From Pelagibacteraceae bacterium AG-390-D18 (GTDB lineage: Bacteria; Pseudomonadota; Alphaproteobacteria; Pelagibacterales; Pelagibacteraceae), in contig QCGY01000001.1 of NCBI GenBank assembly GCA_003279715.1, positions 62,001 through 126,000 on the forward strand: a stretch of 64,000 bases of DNA, in the 5' to 3' direction. Below the pieces are notes generated by a model, which was given only the letters and a program-made list of their open reading frames with translations, made no database searches and was not told the origin of the DNA. The first letter of the stretch is position 1. Each line of letters begins with the position of its first letter. Positions 35,059 through 43,349 of this stretch are shown piece by piece. The translations under genes were made by a program, and so were the position numbers.

Positions 35059-35834
35059 TATGAAAAGTTAAGCAAATCTCTCATTGAATATAATCCTGGT
35101 TTTTTTTTCATTAACCATTTAGAGGCTGTTAATGCTCCATCGGAGTAAAGTGTTCTATCAAAAGCCTCATGGTTTAATGTTATTATTTCTTTTCCACTTG
35201 AGAATTTTACTTCATGTTCACCAATAATTTCGCCTTTTCTTATAGAATTAAAATTAATTTTTTTTCCGTAGGGAATAGATTTTTTATTTAAAAATTTTTT
35301 ACCAATTAAATTATATAAATTTTTATTTTTTCCATCTGCAATCCCTTTACCAAGCATTAATGCTGTACCAGATGGGTAGTCTTTTTTGTGTTTGTGGTGA
35401 ACTTCAAATATTTTACTTAAGTATTCATCATTTAAAGATTTAGACGCGATTTCAGTTAAATACATTAACAAATTTACACCTAAGCTCATATTTCCAGCTT
35501 TTAAAATAGGTATCTTTTTGGAATATTTCTTAACTTGATTTTCTTGGGTTCTACTAAAACCAGTTGTGCCAATAACAACTTTCTTCTTAAGTTTGGATGC
35601 TATCCTTAATATTTCTAGGGTGCACTCAGGAACAGTAAAATCAATAATTATATCTGTTTTTTTAAATGCAATATCTGAATTTAATTCTGGTCTAATCCCG
35701 TTAAATTTTTTATTTACCAGTCTATTTTCTGTAAGTGTAACTAATTTAAAATTTTTATTTTTTTTTGATGACTTAATTAGTTGTTGGCCCATTCTACCCA
35801 TACAACCTGAAATCGCTAAATTAATTTTTTTCAT
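35058..35834 (-). CDS. dapB: 4-hydroxy-tetrahydrodipicolinate reductase
   Basis: The 258-residue protein has the nucleotide-binding ISGCMGRMGQQLI (9-21), the strand IIDFTVPECTL, GTTGFS and the catalytic EVHHKHKKDYPSGTALMLG (His-His-x-x-x-Lys-x-Asp; Tyr replaces the more usual Ala before P-S-G-T). It reduces HTPA in lysine and meso-diaminopimelate synthesis. It overlaps the ABM-domain gene by 4 bp and nth by one base. Confidence 0.96.
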   Translation of the reverse strand: MKKINLAISGCMGRMGQQLIKSSKKNKNFKLVTLTENRLVNKKFNGIRPELNSDIAFKKTDIIIDFTVPECTLEILRIASKLKKKVVIGTTGFSRTQENQVKKYSKKIPILKAGNMSLGVNLLMYLTEIASKSLNDEYLSKIFEVHHKHKKDYPSGTALMLGKGIADGKNKNLYNLIGKKFLNKKSIPYGKKINFNSIRKGEIIGEHEVKFSSGKEIITLNHEAFDRTLYSDGALTASKWLMKKKPGLYSMRDLLNFS

Positions 35835-36223
35835 TTATTAAAAATTTTTTCTCTAATATATCCTACTTCAGTAGTTTTAAAATGCTTGAAGGGTACATTT
35901 GTATCTTCAATTGCTCTAATAGTTTCTTCTGTAATATTCCCGTAAATTTCTATTTCAAATCTGTCAGCAATCTCTTGATGTTTTTCAACATAGGCTTGAA
36001 CGGGGGGATTATTAAGGTGATGCACCATAGCTTCACTGTTTCGGTAGACTTCACTCCATGTAAATTCTAAAGGATCAGTTGGATCTTGATCAAAAGTATG
36101 AATAAGCATATCTGGTTCTGACTCATTAACGGCATCATCTGCTTCTTTTGCTATCTTAAGATATTCTTCAACCTTACCTTCTTTAACACGTATTCTAGCT
36201 ATTAAAATAAAAGGATTAGACAT
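35831..36223 (-). CDS. antibiotic-biosynthesis-monooxygenase-like (ABM) dimeric alpha/beta-barrel protein
   Basis: The 130-residue ferredoxin-like protein opens with FILIARIRVKEGKVEEYLKIAKEADDAV. It then has the typical MLIHTFDQDPTDPLEFTWSEVYRN and a helix AMVHHLNNPPVQAYVEKHQEIADRF of ABM/YgiN-type proteins, followed by the strand EIEIYG. Such proteins are small oxygenases or signal-degrading enzymes; which one is unknown. It precedes dapB with a 4-bp overlap and follows dnaJ's 3' end by 76 bp. Confidence 0.75.
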   Translation of the reverse strand: MSNPFILIARIRVKEGKVEEYLKIAKEADDAVNESEPDMLIHTFDQDPTDPLEFTWSEVYRNSEAMVHHLNNPPVQAYVEKHQEIADRFEIEIYGNITEETIRAIEDTNVPFKHFKTTEVGYIREKIFNK

Positions 36224-36299
36224 TGTATTATAATAAATGATTTTTAATTTTTAATATATAAATTCTGAAAATACTAACTTTTTTTAATTAATTAGTCTT

Positions 36300-37427
36300 T
36301 TAATTTTTCCAAAAATCTTTGGCTTTTTGAAAAAACTTTTTTATGCTTGGATTAGATTTATCGTTCTCAATTTCTCTAAATTGCTCTAATAATTCTTTTT
36401 GTTTTTTATTTAAATAAACAGGCACCTCTGTTTTAACCTGAACATATAAGTCACCAAAATCACCTCTTCTCATAAATGGCATCCCTTTACCCTTTAATCT
36501 GAACTGTTTACCATTTTGAGTTCCATCAGGAATTTTTATTTTAGCTTTACCCCCATCAATAGTTGGAATTTCAATAGTAGTTCCTAATGCGGCATCTGCG
36601 AGAGAAATTGGAAATTCAAAAAATAAATTTTCATCTGATCTTTTAAATAAGTCATGAGAATTAACGTTAATAAATAGATATAGATCACCTGTTGCACCAC
36701 CTCTGCTACCAGCCTCTCCTTTGCCTGCTAATCTAATTCTTGTTCCATCATCAACACCTTGAGGAATTGTAACTGATATTTTCTTAGAGGCTTGTTTCTT
36801 GCCTTGCCCATTACAGTCACTACATGGATTTGTAATTTCTTCTCCATTACCATTACATTGAGGACAGGTTTGTTGGACAGTAAAAAAGCCTTGATTAGAT
36901 CTTATTTTTCCATTTCCACCACAATAAGTACATCTGTCAGGAGAATGGCCTGGTTTTGAACCATTACCTTTACAAGTGTTGCATTTTTCAGTGGTTGAAA
37001 ATTTTATATCTTGTTTTTTACCTTGGTATGCTTCCTCGAGTGTAATTGATAAATCATATCTTAGGTCTGAGCCTCTATTATTTGAGCTTCTATTTCTTGA
37101 TCTTCCCCCACCACCAAAATCACCAAAAAAATCTTCAAAGATATCTGAAAAGTCTGCTCCACTAAAACCTCCAAAGCCACCACTTTGTCTTCCACCACCA
37201 TTTTCAAAGGCAGCATGACCGAAATTATCGTAATTTTGTTTCTTTTCTTTATCTGAGAGAATTCCGTAAGCTTCACTAGCTTCTTTAAATTTGTCTTCTG
37301 CAACTTTATCACCTGGATTTTTGTCAGGGTGGTGTTTAACCGCAAGTTTTCTATATGCTGACTTTAGCTCATCAGGAGAAGCATTTTTCCCAACACCTAA
37401 AACATCATAGAAATCTCTTTTAGCCAT
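36300..37427 (-). CDS. dnaJ: chaperone DnaJ (Hsp40)
   Basis: The 375-residue type I J-protein has a J domain with HPD at 33-35, a Gly/Phe region ([17 protein letters not shown], about 74-110), and four zinc-finger repeats [24 protein letters not shown] and [10 protein letters not shown]-terminal substrate-binding domain follows. It delivers clients to DnaK and stimulates its ATPase. It is 32 bp downstream of dnaK and presumably co-transcribed in the order grpE-dnaK-dnaJ. Confidence 0.98.
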   Translation of the reverse strand: MAKRDFYDVLGVGKNASPDELKSAYRKLAVKHHPDKNPGDKVAEDKFKEASEAYGILSDKEKKQNYDNFGHAAFENGGGRQSGGFGGFSGADFSDIFEDFFGDFGGGGRSRNRSSNNRGSDLRYDLSITLEEAYQGKKQDIKFSTTEKCNTCKGNGSKPGHSPDRCTYCGGNGKIRSNQGFFTVQQTCPQCNGNGEEITNPCSDCNGQGKKQASKKISVTIPQGVDDGTRIRLAGKGEAGSRGGATGDLYLFINVNSHDLFKRSDENLFFEFPISLADAALGTTIEIPTIDGGKAKIKIPDGTQNGKQFRLKGKGMPFMRRGDFGDLYVQVKTEVPVYLNKKQKELLEQFREIENDKSNPSIKKFFQKAKDFWKN

Positions 37428-37459
37428 AAGTTACTCTAATATAATGGTTGTTGAGATTT

Positions 37460-39394
37460 TTAAGCGCTTTTTTCTTTATCTTCTTCTTTATTCTCTTCTT
37501 TTACTTCTTCAAAATCTGCATCAACTACGTTATCGTCTTTTTTTCCTTCATCATTATTTTTACTATCATCAGGTGAGTCTGGTTTTTTTTCTTGAGCTTT
37601 ATAGATAGCCTCACCTAATTTCATTGATGCTTGAACTAACACTTCTGTTTTTTTCTTAATATCTTCATTGTCAGTTCCTTTAAGAGCTTCCTTTAAATTG
37701 GATGATGCATCTTCTATTGCTTTTTTTTCAGCATCAGTAATTTTAGATCCATGCTCTTTAAGATTTTTTTCAGTTGAATGAATTAAGGTGTCAGCTTGGT
37801 TTCTTGTATCCACAGACTCTCTTTTCTTTTTATCTTCTTCTTTATTAGCTTCTGCATCTTTTACCATTTTTTCAATTTCCTCTTCACTTAATCCACCAGA
37901 AGCCTGGATTTGAATTTTTTGTTCCTTACCAGTTCCTTTATCTTTTGCGGAAACACTAACTATACCATTAGCATCAATATCAAAAGTAACTTCAATTTGA
38001 GGAACCCCTCTAGCTGCTGGAGCTATACCAACCAATTCAAAGTTTCCTAACATTTTGTTATCAGTTGCCATTTCTCTTTCACCCTGAAGCACTCTAATAG
38101 AAACTGCAGGCTGATTATCTTCTGCTGTAGAAAATACTTGGCTCTTTTTTGTTGGTATTGTTGTGTTTTTCTCAATTAGCTTAGTTGATACACCACCTAG
38201 AGTTTCAATACCAAGAGATAAAGGTGTAACATCTAAAAGAAGTACATCTTTCACATCACCTTGAAGTACTCCGGCTTGAATAGCAGCACCCATAGCTACA
38301 ACTTCATCTGGATTAACACTTTTATTAGGGTCTTTACCAAAAAAATTTTTAACTTCAGCTAGAACTTTAGGCATTCTAGTCATCCCACCAACCATTACGA
38401 TTTCATCAATGTCACTTGCAGATATACCAGCATCACTCAATGCTATTTTACATGGTGGTAGCGTTCTAGCAATTAAATCTTCAACAAGAGCTTCAAGTTT
38501 TGCTCTAGTCATTTTTAAATTGATATGTTTTGGACCTGTTTTATCTGCAGTTATAAACGGCAAATTAATGTCGGTCTGTTCTGCTGAAGATAGTTCGATT
38601 TTAGCTTTTTCAGAAGCTTCTTTTAATCTTTGAAGTGCAAGCTTATCTGATGTTAGGTCAATACCATTATCTTTCTTAAACTCAGCTATTAAGTAGTCAA
38701 CAATAGCGTTATCAAAGTCTTCACCACCTAAAAAAGTATCTCCGTTTGTCGATTTAACTTCAAACACACCATCTCCTAATTCAAGAATAGAAACATCAAA
38801 TGTTCCTCCTCCTAAATCGTAAACGGCTATCTTTTTATTTTGTTTTTTATCCAAACCATATGCAAGTGATGCTGCAGTAGGCTCGTTAATAATTCTTAAA
38901 ACTTCTAGACCTGCAATTTTACCAGCATCTTTTGTTGCCTGTCTTTGTGCATCGTTAAAGTATGCAGGTACTGTTATGACTGCTTTGGTTACTTCTTGAC
39001 CTAAATACTTCTCAGCTGTCTCTTTCATTTTTTGAAGAATAAAAGCAGAAATCTGTGAAGGCGAATATTTTTCTCCTTTTGCTTCAATCCAAGCATCACC
39101 TTTTTCAGAATTAACTATTTTAAAAGGAGCGGCTGCAATATCTTTTTTTACAGTTGGGTCTTCAAAATTTCTTCCAATAAGTCTTTTAACAGCAAAAATT
39201 GTATTTTCAGGGTTTGTTACAGCCTGTCTCTTAGCAGGTTGACCAACAAGTTTTTCACTATCATCAGTAAAAGCTACAACTGATGGAGTTGTTCTTGCAC
39301 CTTCAGTATTTTCCAATACTTTTGGTTGGCTTCCTTCCATAATTGATACACAAGAGTTTGTTGTACCAAGATCTATTCCAATAATTTTACTCAT
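37460..39394 (-). CDS. dnaK: chaperone DnaK (Hsp70)
   Basis: The 644-residue protein starts [20 protein letters not shown]. It has the phosphate-2 motif [17 protein letters not shown], the linker [18 protein letters not shown] and the substrate-binding domain. The acidic C-terminus ends [12 protein letters not shown] instead of the common EEVKDD tail. It is the central Hsp70, working with DnaJ and GrpE. Codon use is more biased than that of its neighbours, as expected for high expression. Confidence 0.98.
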   Translation of the reverse strand: MSKIIGIDLGTTNSCVSIMEGSQPKVLENTEGARTTPSVVAFTDDSEKLVGQPAKRQAVTNPENTIFAVKRLIGRNFEDPTVKKDIAAAPFKIVNSEKGDAWIEAKGEKYSPSQISAFILQKMKETAEKYLGQEVTKAVITVPAYFNDAQRQATKDAGKIAGLEVLRIINEPTAASLAYGLDKKQNKKIAVYDLGGGTFDVSILELGDGVFEVKSTNGDTFLGGEDFDNAIVDYLIAEFKKDNGIDLTSDKLALQRLKEASEKAKIELSSAEQTDINLPFITADKTGPKHINLKMTRAKLEALVEDLIARTLPPCKIALSDAGISASDIDEIVMVGGMTRMPKVLAEVKNFFGKDPNKSVNPDEVVAMGAAIQAGVLQGDVKDVLLLDVTPLSLGIETLGGVSTKLIEKNTTIPTKKSQVFSTAEDNQPAVSIRVLQGEREMATDNKMLGNFELVGIAPAARGVPQIEVTFDIDANGIVSVSAKDKGTGKEQKIQIQASGGLSEEEIEKMVKDAEANKEEDKKKRESVDTRNQADTLIHSTEKNLKEHGSKITDAEKKAIEDASSNLKEALKGTDNEDIKKKTEVLVQASMKLGEAIYKAQEKKPDSPDDSKNNDEGKKDDNVVDADFEEVKEENKEEDKEKSA

Positions 39395-39413
39395 AATTTA
39401 ATTTCTACCCTTC

Positions 39414-39441
39414 ATATATGTGTTAATATTAATTCTACAAG
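39414..39441 (-). promoter_or_regulatory. candidate internal heat-shock-like promoter of dnaK
   Basis: On the minus strand CTTGTA (39441-39436) is followed after 12 bp by ACACATATA (ending near 39415), about 20 bp before the dnaK start. It resembles the proposed sites before hslV and grpE in both position and -10 sequence but is a weaker match. A dnaK promoter separate from grpE is known in several bacteria. Confidence 0.35.
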
Positions 39442-39455
39442 TTCAACAAATGCAA

Positions 39456-40091
39456 TTATTTGTCTAAATTCTCCTTATTTTCCTCACTTTTATCAACTTT
39501 AATTTCTATCTTTTTGGATACACCAACTAAAGATGGTCTTAGTAATCTGTCTTTTATCATAAAGCCTTTTTGAACTTCCTGAACAATTGTTCCAGGCTCT
39601 TTTTGATCATCTTCTATTTCCATCATTGCTTGATGTAAATTTGGATCTAATTTTTTATTAAGACAATCAATTGGTTTAATATTATTTTTGGTAAAAATTG
39701 AGATTAAATCTTTATTGATTATTTCAAAATGCTCTAAAGTTTTTTTTAATGCTTCTGTGTCTTTAAGAGACTCATCACTTTCTAAAATTAACTTTGATCT
39801 TGCTAAGTTATCAATCAAATTTAAAGCTTCTTTTGCAAATGTAAAACCTCCATAATCAAATGCATCATCTTTTTCTTTTTCGAACCTTCTTCTTTGGTTT
39901 TCCATTTCAGCAAAAGTTCTTGCAAGCTTATCTTCTAATTCTTTTATTTTTTCTTCAGGGGATAATTCTTTTTCTTCTTCTATACTTTCGTTTTCTTCTT
40001 GCTTATCTTCAGACTGCTGCTCAGTTCCGATGGTCTCATCTGCTATTTCAGTTTTAGTGTTCTCTTGATTTAAGTTTTCTTCTTTTTCCAT
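39456..40091 (-). CDS. grpE: GrpE nucleotide-exchange factor for DnaK
   Basis: The 211-residue protein has a long acidic N-terminal coiled coil (Glu/Gln/Lys-rich, residues 1-60), the middle helix LARTFAEMENQRRRFEKEKDDA and the C-terminal beta-wing (PNLHQAMMEIEDDQKEPGTIVQEVQKGF, in part). It releases ADP from DnaK. It diverges from rdgB with a 42-bp gap that contains a heat-shock-like promoter. There is no hrcA nearby, so CIRCE control is unlikely in this unit. Confidence 0.97.
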   Translation of the reverse strand: MEKEENLNQENTKTEIADETIGTEQQSEDKQEENESIEEEKELSPEEKIKELEDKLARTFAEMENQRRRFEKEKDDAFDYGGFTFAKEALNLIDNLARSKLILESDESLKDTEALKKTLEHFEIINKDLISIFTKNNIKPIDCLNKKLDPNLHQAMMEIEDDQKEPGTIVQEVQKGFMIKDRLLRPSLVGVSKKIEIKVDKSEENKENLDK

Positions 40092-40097
40092 GTTTGC

Positions 40098-40127
40098 ATA
40101 TATGGTAAGAAATCTCAGAATTGCTAG
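40098..40127 (-). promoter_or_regulatory. candidate sigma32 promoter of grpE, positioned for a leaderless transcript
   Basis: On the minus strand CTAGCA (40127-40122), 13 bp and then TTACCATATAT (40108-40098) precede the grpE ATG by six bases. The 11-mer matches that of hslV at 10 of 11 positions; the -35 is a weak 4-of-6 match. No Shine-Dalgarno is visible. The position relative to the start codon is the same as for hslV, within one base. Confidence 0.55.
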
Positions 40128-40156
40128 GTATTAATGAAAAAAATCTCAAAATTGCT
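40110..40156. repeat. 16-bp direct repeat pair at the grpE/rdgB divergent start
   Basis: Copies at 40110-40125 (AAATCTCAGAATTGCT) and 40141-40156 (AAATCTCAAAATTGCT) differ at one base and are 31 bp apart start to start, about three helical turns. The first lies over the proposed grpE promoter and the second within rdgB codons 3-8. It may be a tandem operator or chance in AT-rich sequence. Confidence 0.4.
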
Positions 40157-40730
40157 TATTGGCACTAATAACAAAGGAAAATATAAGGAAATTAAAGATT
40201 TATTACCAAAATATATTAAAACACACTCAACATCTGAATTTAAACTTAAGAGTCCAAGAGAAAATGGTCTAACATTCAAAGAAAATTCAATCATAAAATC
40301 TAAACATTTTTCAAAAAAAACAAAATTGATATGTCTTGCAGATGATTCAGGGCTAGAGATAGACATTTTAGATCAAAGCCCAGGAATTTATTCAGCTAGA
40401 TGGGGTGGTAAAAAAGGTGATTTTAAAAAAGGAATAGATAGAGTGTACAGAGAACTAACTAAAAAAGATCTAAATTGGAAACATAAGAAAGTTAAAGCTA
40501 GATTTATTTGTGCGTTATCAATTTGTTATTTGGATAAAAAAATAGCATCTGTTCTAGGTAAAGTTGAAGGATATATTTCAGAAAAACCAAAAGGAAAAAA
40601 TGGTTTTGGTTATGATTCAATTTTTATTCCTAAAAACAAAAGAAAGACTTTTGGTGAAATGAGTTCTTTACAAAAATATAAAATGGACCATCGTTTTAAT
40701 GCATTTAAGAAAATTAAAAGATTTCTATAA
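40134..40730 (+). CDS. rdgB: non-canonical purine NTP pyrophosphatase (RdgB/HAM1)
   Basis: The 198-residue protein has KLLIGTNNKGKYKEIKDLL at the N-terminus (substrate loop T-x-N-x-x-K), ADDSGLEIDILDQSPGIYSARWGG, and GFGYDSIFIPKNKRKTFGEM near the end. It removes dITP, XTP and similar nucleotides. The 3' end overlaps the convergent LpoA-like gene by 17 bp. In other alphaproteobacteria rph and hrcA are often close; both are absent here. Confidence 0.95.
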   Translation: MKKISKLLIGTNNKGKYKEIKDLLPKYIKTHSTSEFKLKSPRENGLTFKENSIIKSKHFSKKTKLICLADDSGLEIDILDQSPGIYSARWGGKKGDFKKGIDRVYRELTKKDLNWKHKKVKARFICALSICYLDKKIASVLGKVEGYISEKPKGKNGFGYDSIFIPKNKRKTFGEMSSLQKYKMDHRFNAFKKIKRFL

Positions 40731-41868
40731 TTTTTTTATCTTCAATTTTATAAAAGTTTAAACGATGATTAATTTTATTATTTTTAATATCAAAAATACC
40801 TATTTTTCCTTTAAAAGAATTTTCCTTTTTAAAAAGTTTTTTAAAATTAGATAGATTATTTTTTAATGATAAATAATAGACAAGTCCTACAAGATCGTAG
40901 CTTAGTAATGATAAGTGTGAAGGATATTCATTAAACTCTTTAAAAAATTTATCTTTATAATTTTCAAAATTATTTTTATTTATAGATGGGTAGTACAAGG
41001 GCTGAATATCTATTTCGTTTAATAAACTCTCATCAAACCATTGGTTTAATGTAATAAAATACTTATTTTTAGGTGAAACGTCAGTATATAAAAGTGATGT
41101 AGATACACTTTTTAAACTTTCATCAAAATCTGCAATAACAACAGCATCAAAATTTAAATCTCCTAAAGTATATCTTTGTTTAAGTTTTTTAATTTTTTTT
41201 TCTTTATTTGATTGATCTGATTTTTTTAGCCTTAAAATTTCATCTTCTAAGTTTTGTTTTCTAATTCTGTAGTTAGTAATTTCTTCAATCTGTTTTGTTA
41301 ATTTTGTAGGTTCTGTATTATAGTCATAATTTTTATATATTTTGATTCTAGAGTCTTTGATTCCTTTTTTAACTTCAAATTCATAATCTTGAATAGGTGT
41401 TAAAAATATCGTTCTCCTTATGTTGTTTATTTCTGTAAATTTTTTTATAGTATTGAATTGAGATGTAGAATTTATTCCTGCGGAAATCACATTTTTTGGA
41501 AGATCTAATGTTTTATTTGTTAAAGATAAAAAAGTCATATCTTTCATTTCATCTAAGTAGGATATGCTTTCATAAAAAATTGGGCCGATAACAACTTTCA
41601 CACCCATTTGACTTAATTCAAATGCTGACTTAAGTGCTTTGTTTGCTTTAGAAGCTGTATCTTTTGGAATTATTTCTATTGAATTATTATTAATATCTTT
41701 CACAGCTAGTCTTACAGCTTTAATAATTGATTGTCCCAGCTCTTTATTAGAACCTGTCAAAGGGACCATAAGACCAATCTTAATTTTTTCAGAAGCTTTG
41801 GTTAAATTTGAAAATAATAAACAATAATTTAGCAATACAAAAAAAATAATTTTAATAAATTTACTCAT
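40714..41868 (-). CDS. LpoA/penicillin-binding-protein-activator-like periplasmic protein
   Basis: The 384-residue protein has a signal peptide (cleavage near KA-S, about residue 25) and a type 1 periplasmic-binding fold: IKIGLMVPLTGSNKELGQSI, VVIGPIFYES, NVISAGINSTSQ, FDAVVIADFDESL and the second-lobe SLLSYDLVGLVYYLS. A lysine-rich insertion (about 208-232) forms a probable coiled coil. Such genes next to rsmI encode LpoA-like activators of class A PBPs; transport of amino acids is a less likely alternative. It diverges from rsmI with a 34-bp gap. Confidence 0.78.
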   Translation of the reverse strand: MSKFIKIIFFVLLNYCLLFSNLTKASEKIKIGLMVPLTGSNKELGQSIIKAVRLAVKDINNNSIEIIPKDTASKANKALKSAFELSQMGVKVVIGPIFYESISYLDEMKDMTFLSLTNKTLDLPKNVISAGINSTSQFNTIKKFTEINNIRRTIFLTPIQDYEFEVKKGIKDSRIKIYKNYDYNTEPTKLTKQIEEITNYRIRKQNLEDEILRLKKSDQSNKEKKIKKLKQRYTLGDLNFDAVVIADFDESLKSVSTSLLYTDVSPKNKYFITLNQWFDESLLNEIDIQPLYYPSINKNNFENYKDKFFKEFNEYPSHLSLLSYDLVGLVYYLSLKNNLSNFKKLFKKENSFKGKIGIFDIKNNKINHRLNFYKIEDKKIIEIF

Positions 41869-41902
41869 TTTAGTGTTACTATAATATTTTTTAAGCTTAA
41901 TT

Positions 41903-42766
41903 ATGGTAATAAAATCACAATCTCAAATAAATGGTAATGAAAATGGTCTATATTTAGTATCAACACCAATTGGTAATTTAAAAGATATTACTTTAAGGGC
42001 TATTGAAACATTGAAAAGATCTTCACATATTCTTTGTGAGGATACTAGAGTTTCACGAAATTTATTAGATAGATATGAAATAAAATCAAAACTTGTTTCA
42101 AATCATAAATTTAATGAGGCAAAAAACTTAAATAAAATAATTAATCTTCTAAAATCTGGAGAGATAATTTCATTAATTTCAGATGCTGGAACACCAAGTA
42201 TTTCTGATCCTGGTGCAATATTAGTCAACGAATGTATAAAGAATAATATTAAAGTTATACCTATACCAGGACCCTCAGCTGTTGCATCAGCAGTATCAAT
42301 AAGTGGTTTTTCTGAAAAATTTATTTTTTATGGATTTTTGCCTGAAAAGAAGCAGGCTTTAATAAACGCTTTTAATAAAATTTCAAAGTTTGATCAAACG
42401 AGTGTTTTTTTTATATCTCCTAAAAAAGTAAATAAAATAATTCCAGAGTTAAAAAAAAACTTTAGTGGTAGAAAAATAGTATTTTGTAGAGAAATTTCAA
42501 AAATATATGAAGAATTTATAAGAAAAAATGTAGATGATTTAGATATATTGGATATGGAATCAAAAGGAGAGCTAACAATAGTAGTTTCCGAAAAAAAAAT
42601 TGATAAAAATCATTCGAAAGAATTAAGTGAATCAGATATAAATATTATTAAGAAGATGATTAATAAATTAACCATAAAAGAGATTACTGAAATTATTAGT
42701 CAAAACAAAGATATTTCAAAAAAGGAAATTTATAATTATTGTTTGAAATTAAAAAATGAAATCTAA
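41903..42766 (+). CDS. rsmI: 16S rRNA (cytidine-2'-O)-methyltransferase RsmI
   Basis: The 287-residue tetrapyrrole-methylase-fold enzyme has GLYLVSTPIGNLKDITLRAI, the strand ILCEDTRVSRNLLDRY, SLISDAGTPSISDPG and VIPIPGPSAVASAVSISG. It methylates C1402 of 16S rRNA with RsmH. The yraN endonuclease-like gene that often follows is not here; a BON lipoprotein follows with an 11-bp overlap. Confidence 0.96.
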   Translation: MVIKSQSQINGNENGLYLVSTPIGNLKDITLRAIETLKRSSHILCEDTRVSRNLLDRYEIKSKLVSNHKFNEAKNLNKIINLLKSGEIISLISDAGTPSISDPGAILVNECIKNNIKVIPIPGPSAVASAVSISGFSEKFIFYGFLPEKKQALINAFNKISKFDQTSVFFISPKKVNKIIPELKKNFSGRKIVFCREISKIYEEFIRKNVDDLDILDMESKGELTIVVSEKKIDKNHSKELSESDINIIKKMINKLTIKEITEIISQNKDISKKEIYNYCLKLKNEI

Positions 42767-43349
42767 ATTTATATTAATTATTTTATTAAGTATAATTATA
42801 TCTGGGTGCGCTGGGGTTTCATCAAAAGGTATATTCGGCACAGGAGTTAGCATTGCTTTTGATCCTCGAACTGTTGGCACTCAAATGGATGACTCAATTA
42901 TGCAAAAAAATATAGCTGCTCGTATTCTAGTTAAAGATAAAAAATACCTTTTATCAGTAAAATCAAAAGTATTAGATGGAAGAATTTTTTTAACAGGAAA
43001 AGTTGATACTCCCGAAGAAAAACTATTACTCACAAAATTAGCTTGGGAAACAAAAGGCGCCAGGTCTGTTCGTAATGATATAAAAATAAAAGAAGAATTT
43101 AACTTTAAAAGGTCTGCAAAAGATATTCTAATAACCTCTCAACTTCGAACAGCTATTATTTTAAATAAAAATATTAAAGCAACCAATTACCAAATAGATA
43201 CTTATAAGAAAAAAGTCTATGTTTATGGAATTGCATTAACTTCTGAGGAAAAAGATTTAGTAATCAGCGAGGCAAAAGAGATTTTGGATGTAGAAGATGT
43301 TATTGCAAGCATTTTGTTGCTCGAAGACTTGAGAATTCAAAGAGAGTAA
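42756..43349 (+). CDS. BON-domain outer-membrane lipoprotein (DolP/OsmY-like)
   Basis: The 197-residue predicted lipoprotein has signal segment SKFILIILLSIIISGCAG with the lipobox Cys at about 18. Two BON domains follow (about 50-115 and 118-190), visible as repeated K-V-x-x-G-x-V-x-L-x-G-x-V patterns: SKVLDGRIFLTGKVDTPEEK, then YKKKVYVYGIALTSEEK. BON lipoproteins such as DolP support envelope integrity and bind phospholipid. It ends directly against the convergent maeB stop. Confidence 0.88.
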   Translation: MKSKFILIILLSIIISGCAGVSSKGIFGTGVSIAFDPRTVGTQMDDSIMQKNIAARILVKDKKYLLSVKSKVLDGRIFLTGKVDTPEEKLLLTKLAWETKGARSVRNDIKIKEEFNFKRSAKDILITSQLRTAIILNKNIKATNYQIDTYKKKVYVYGIALTSEEKDLVISEAKEILDVEDVIASILLLEDLRIQRE

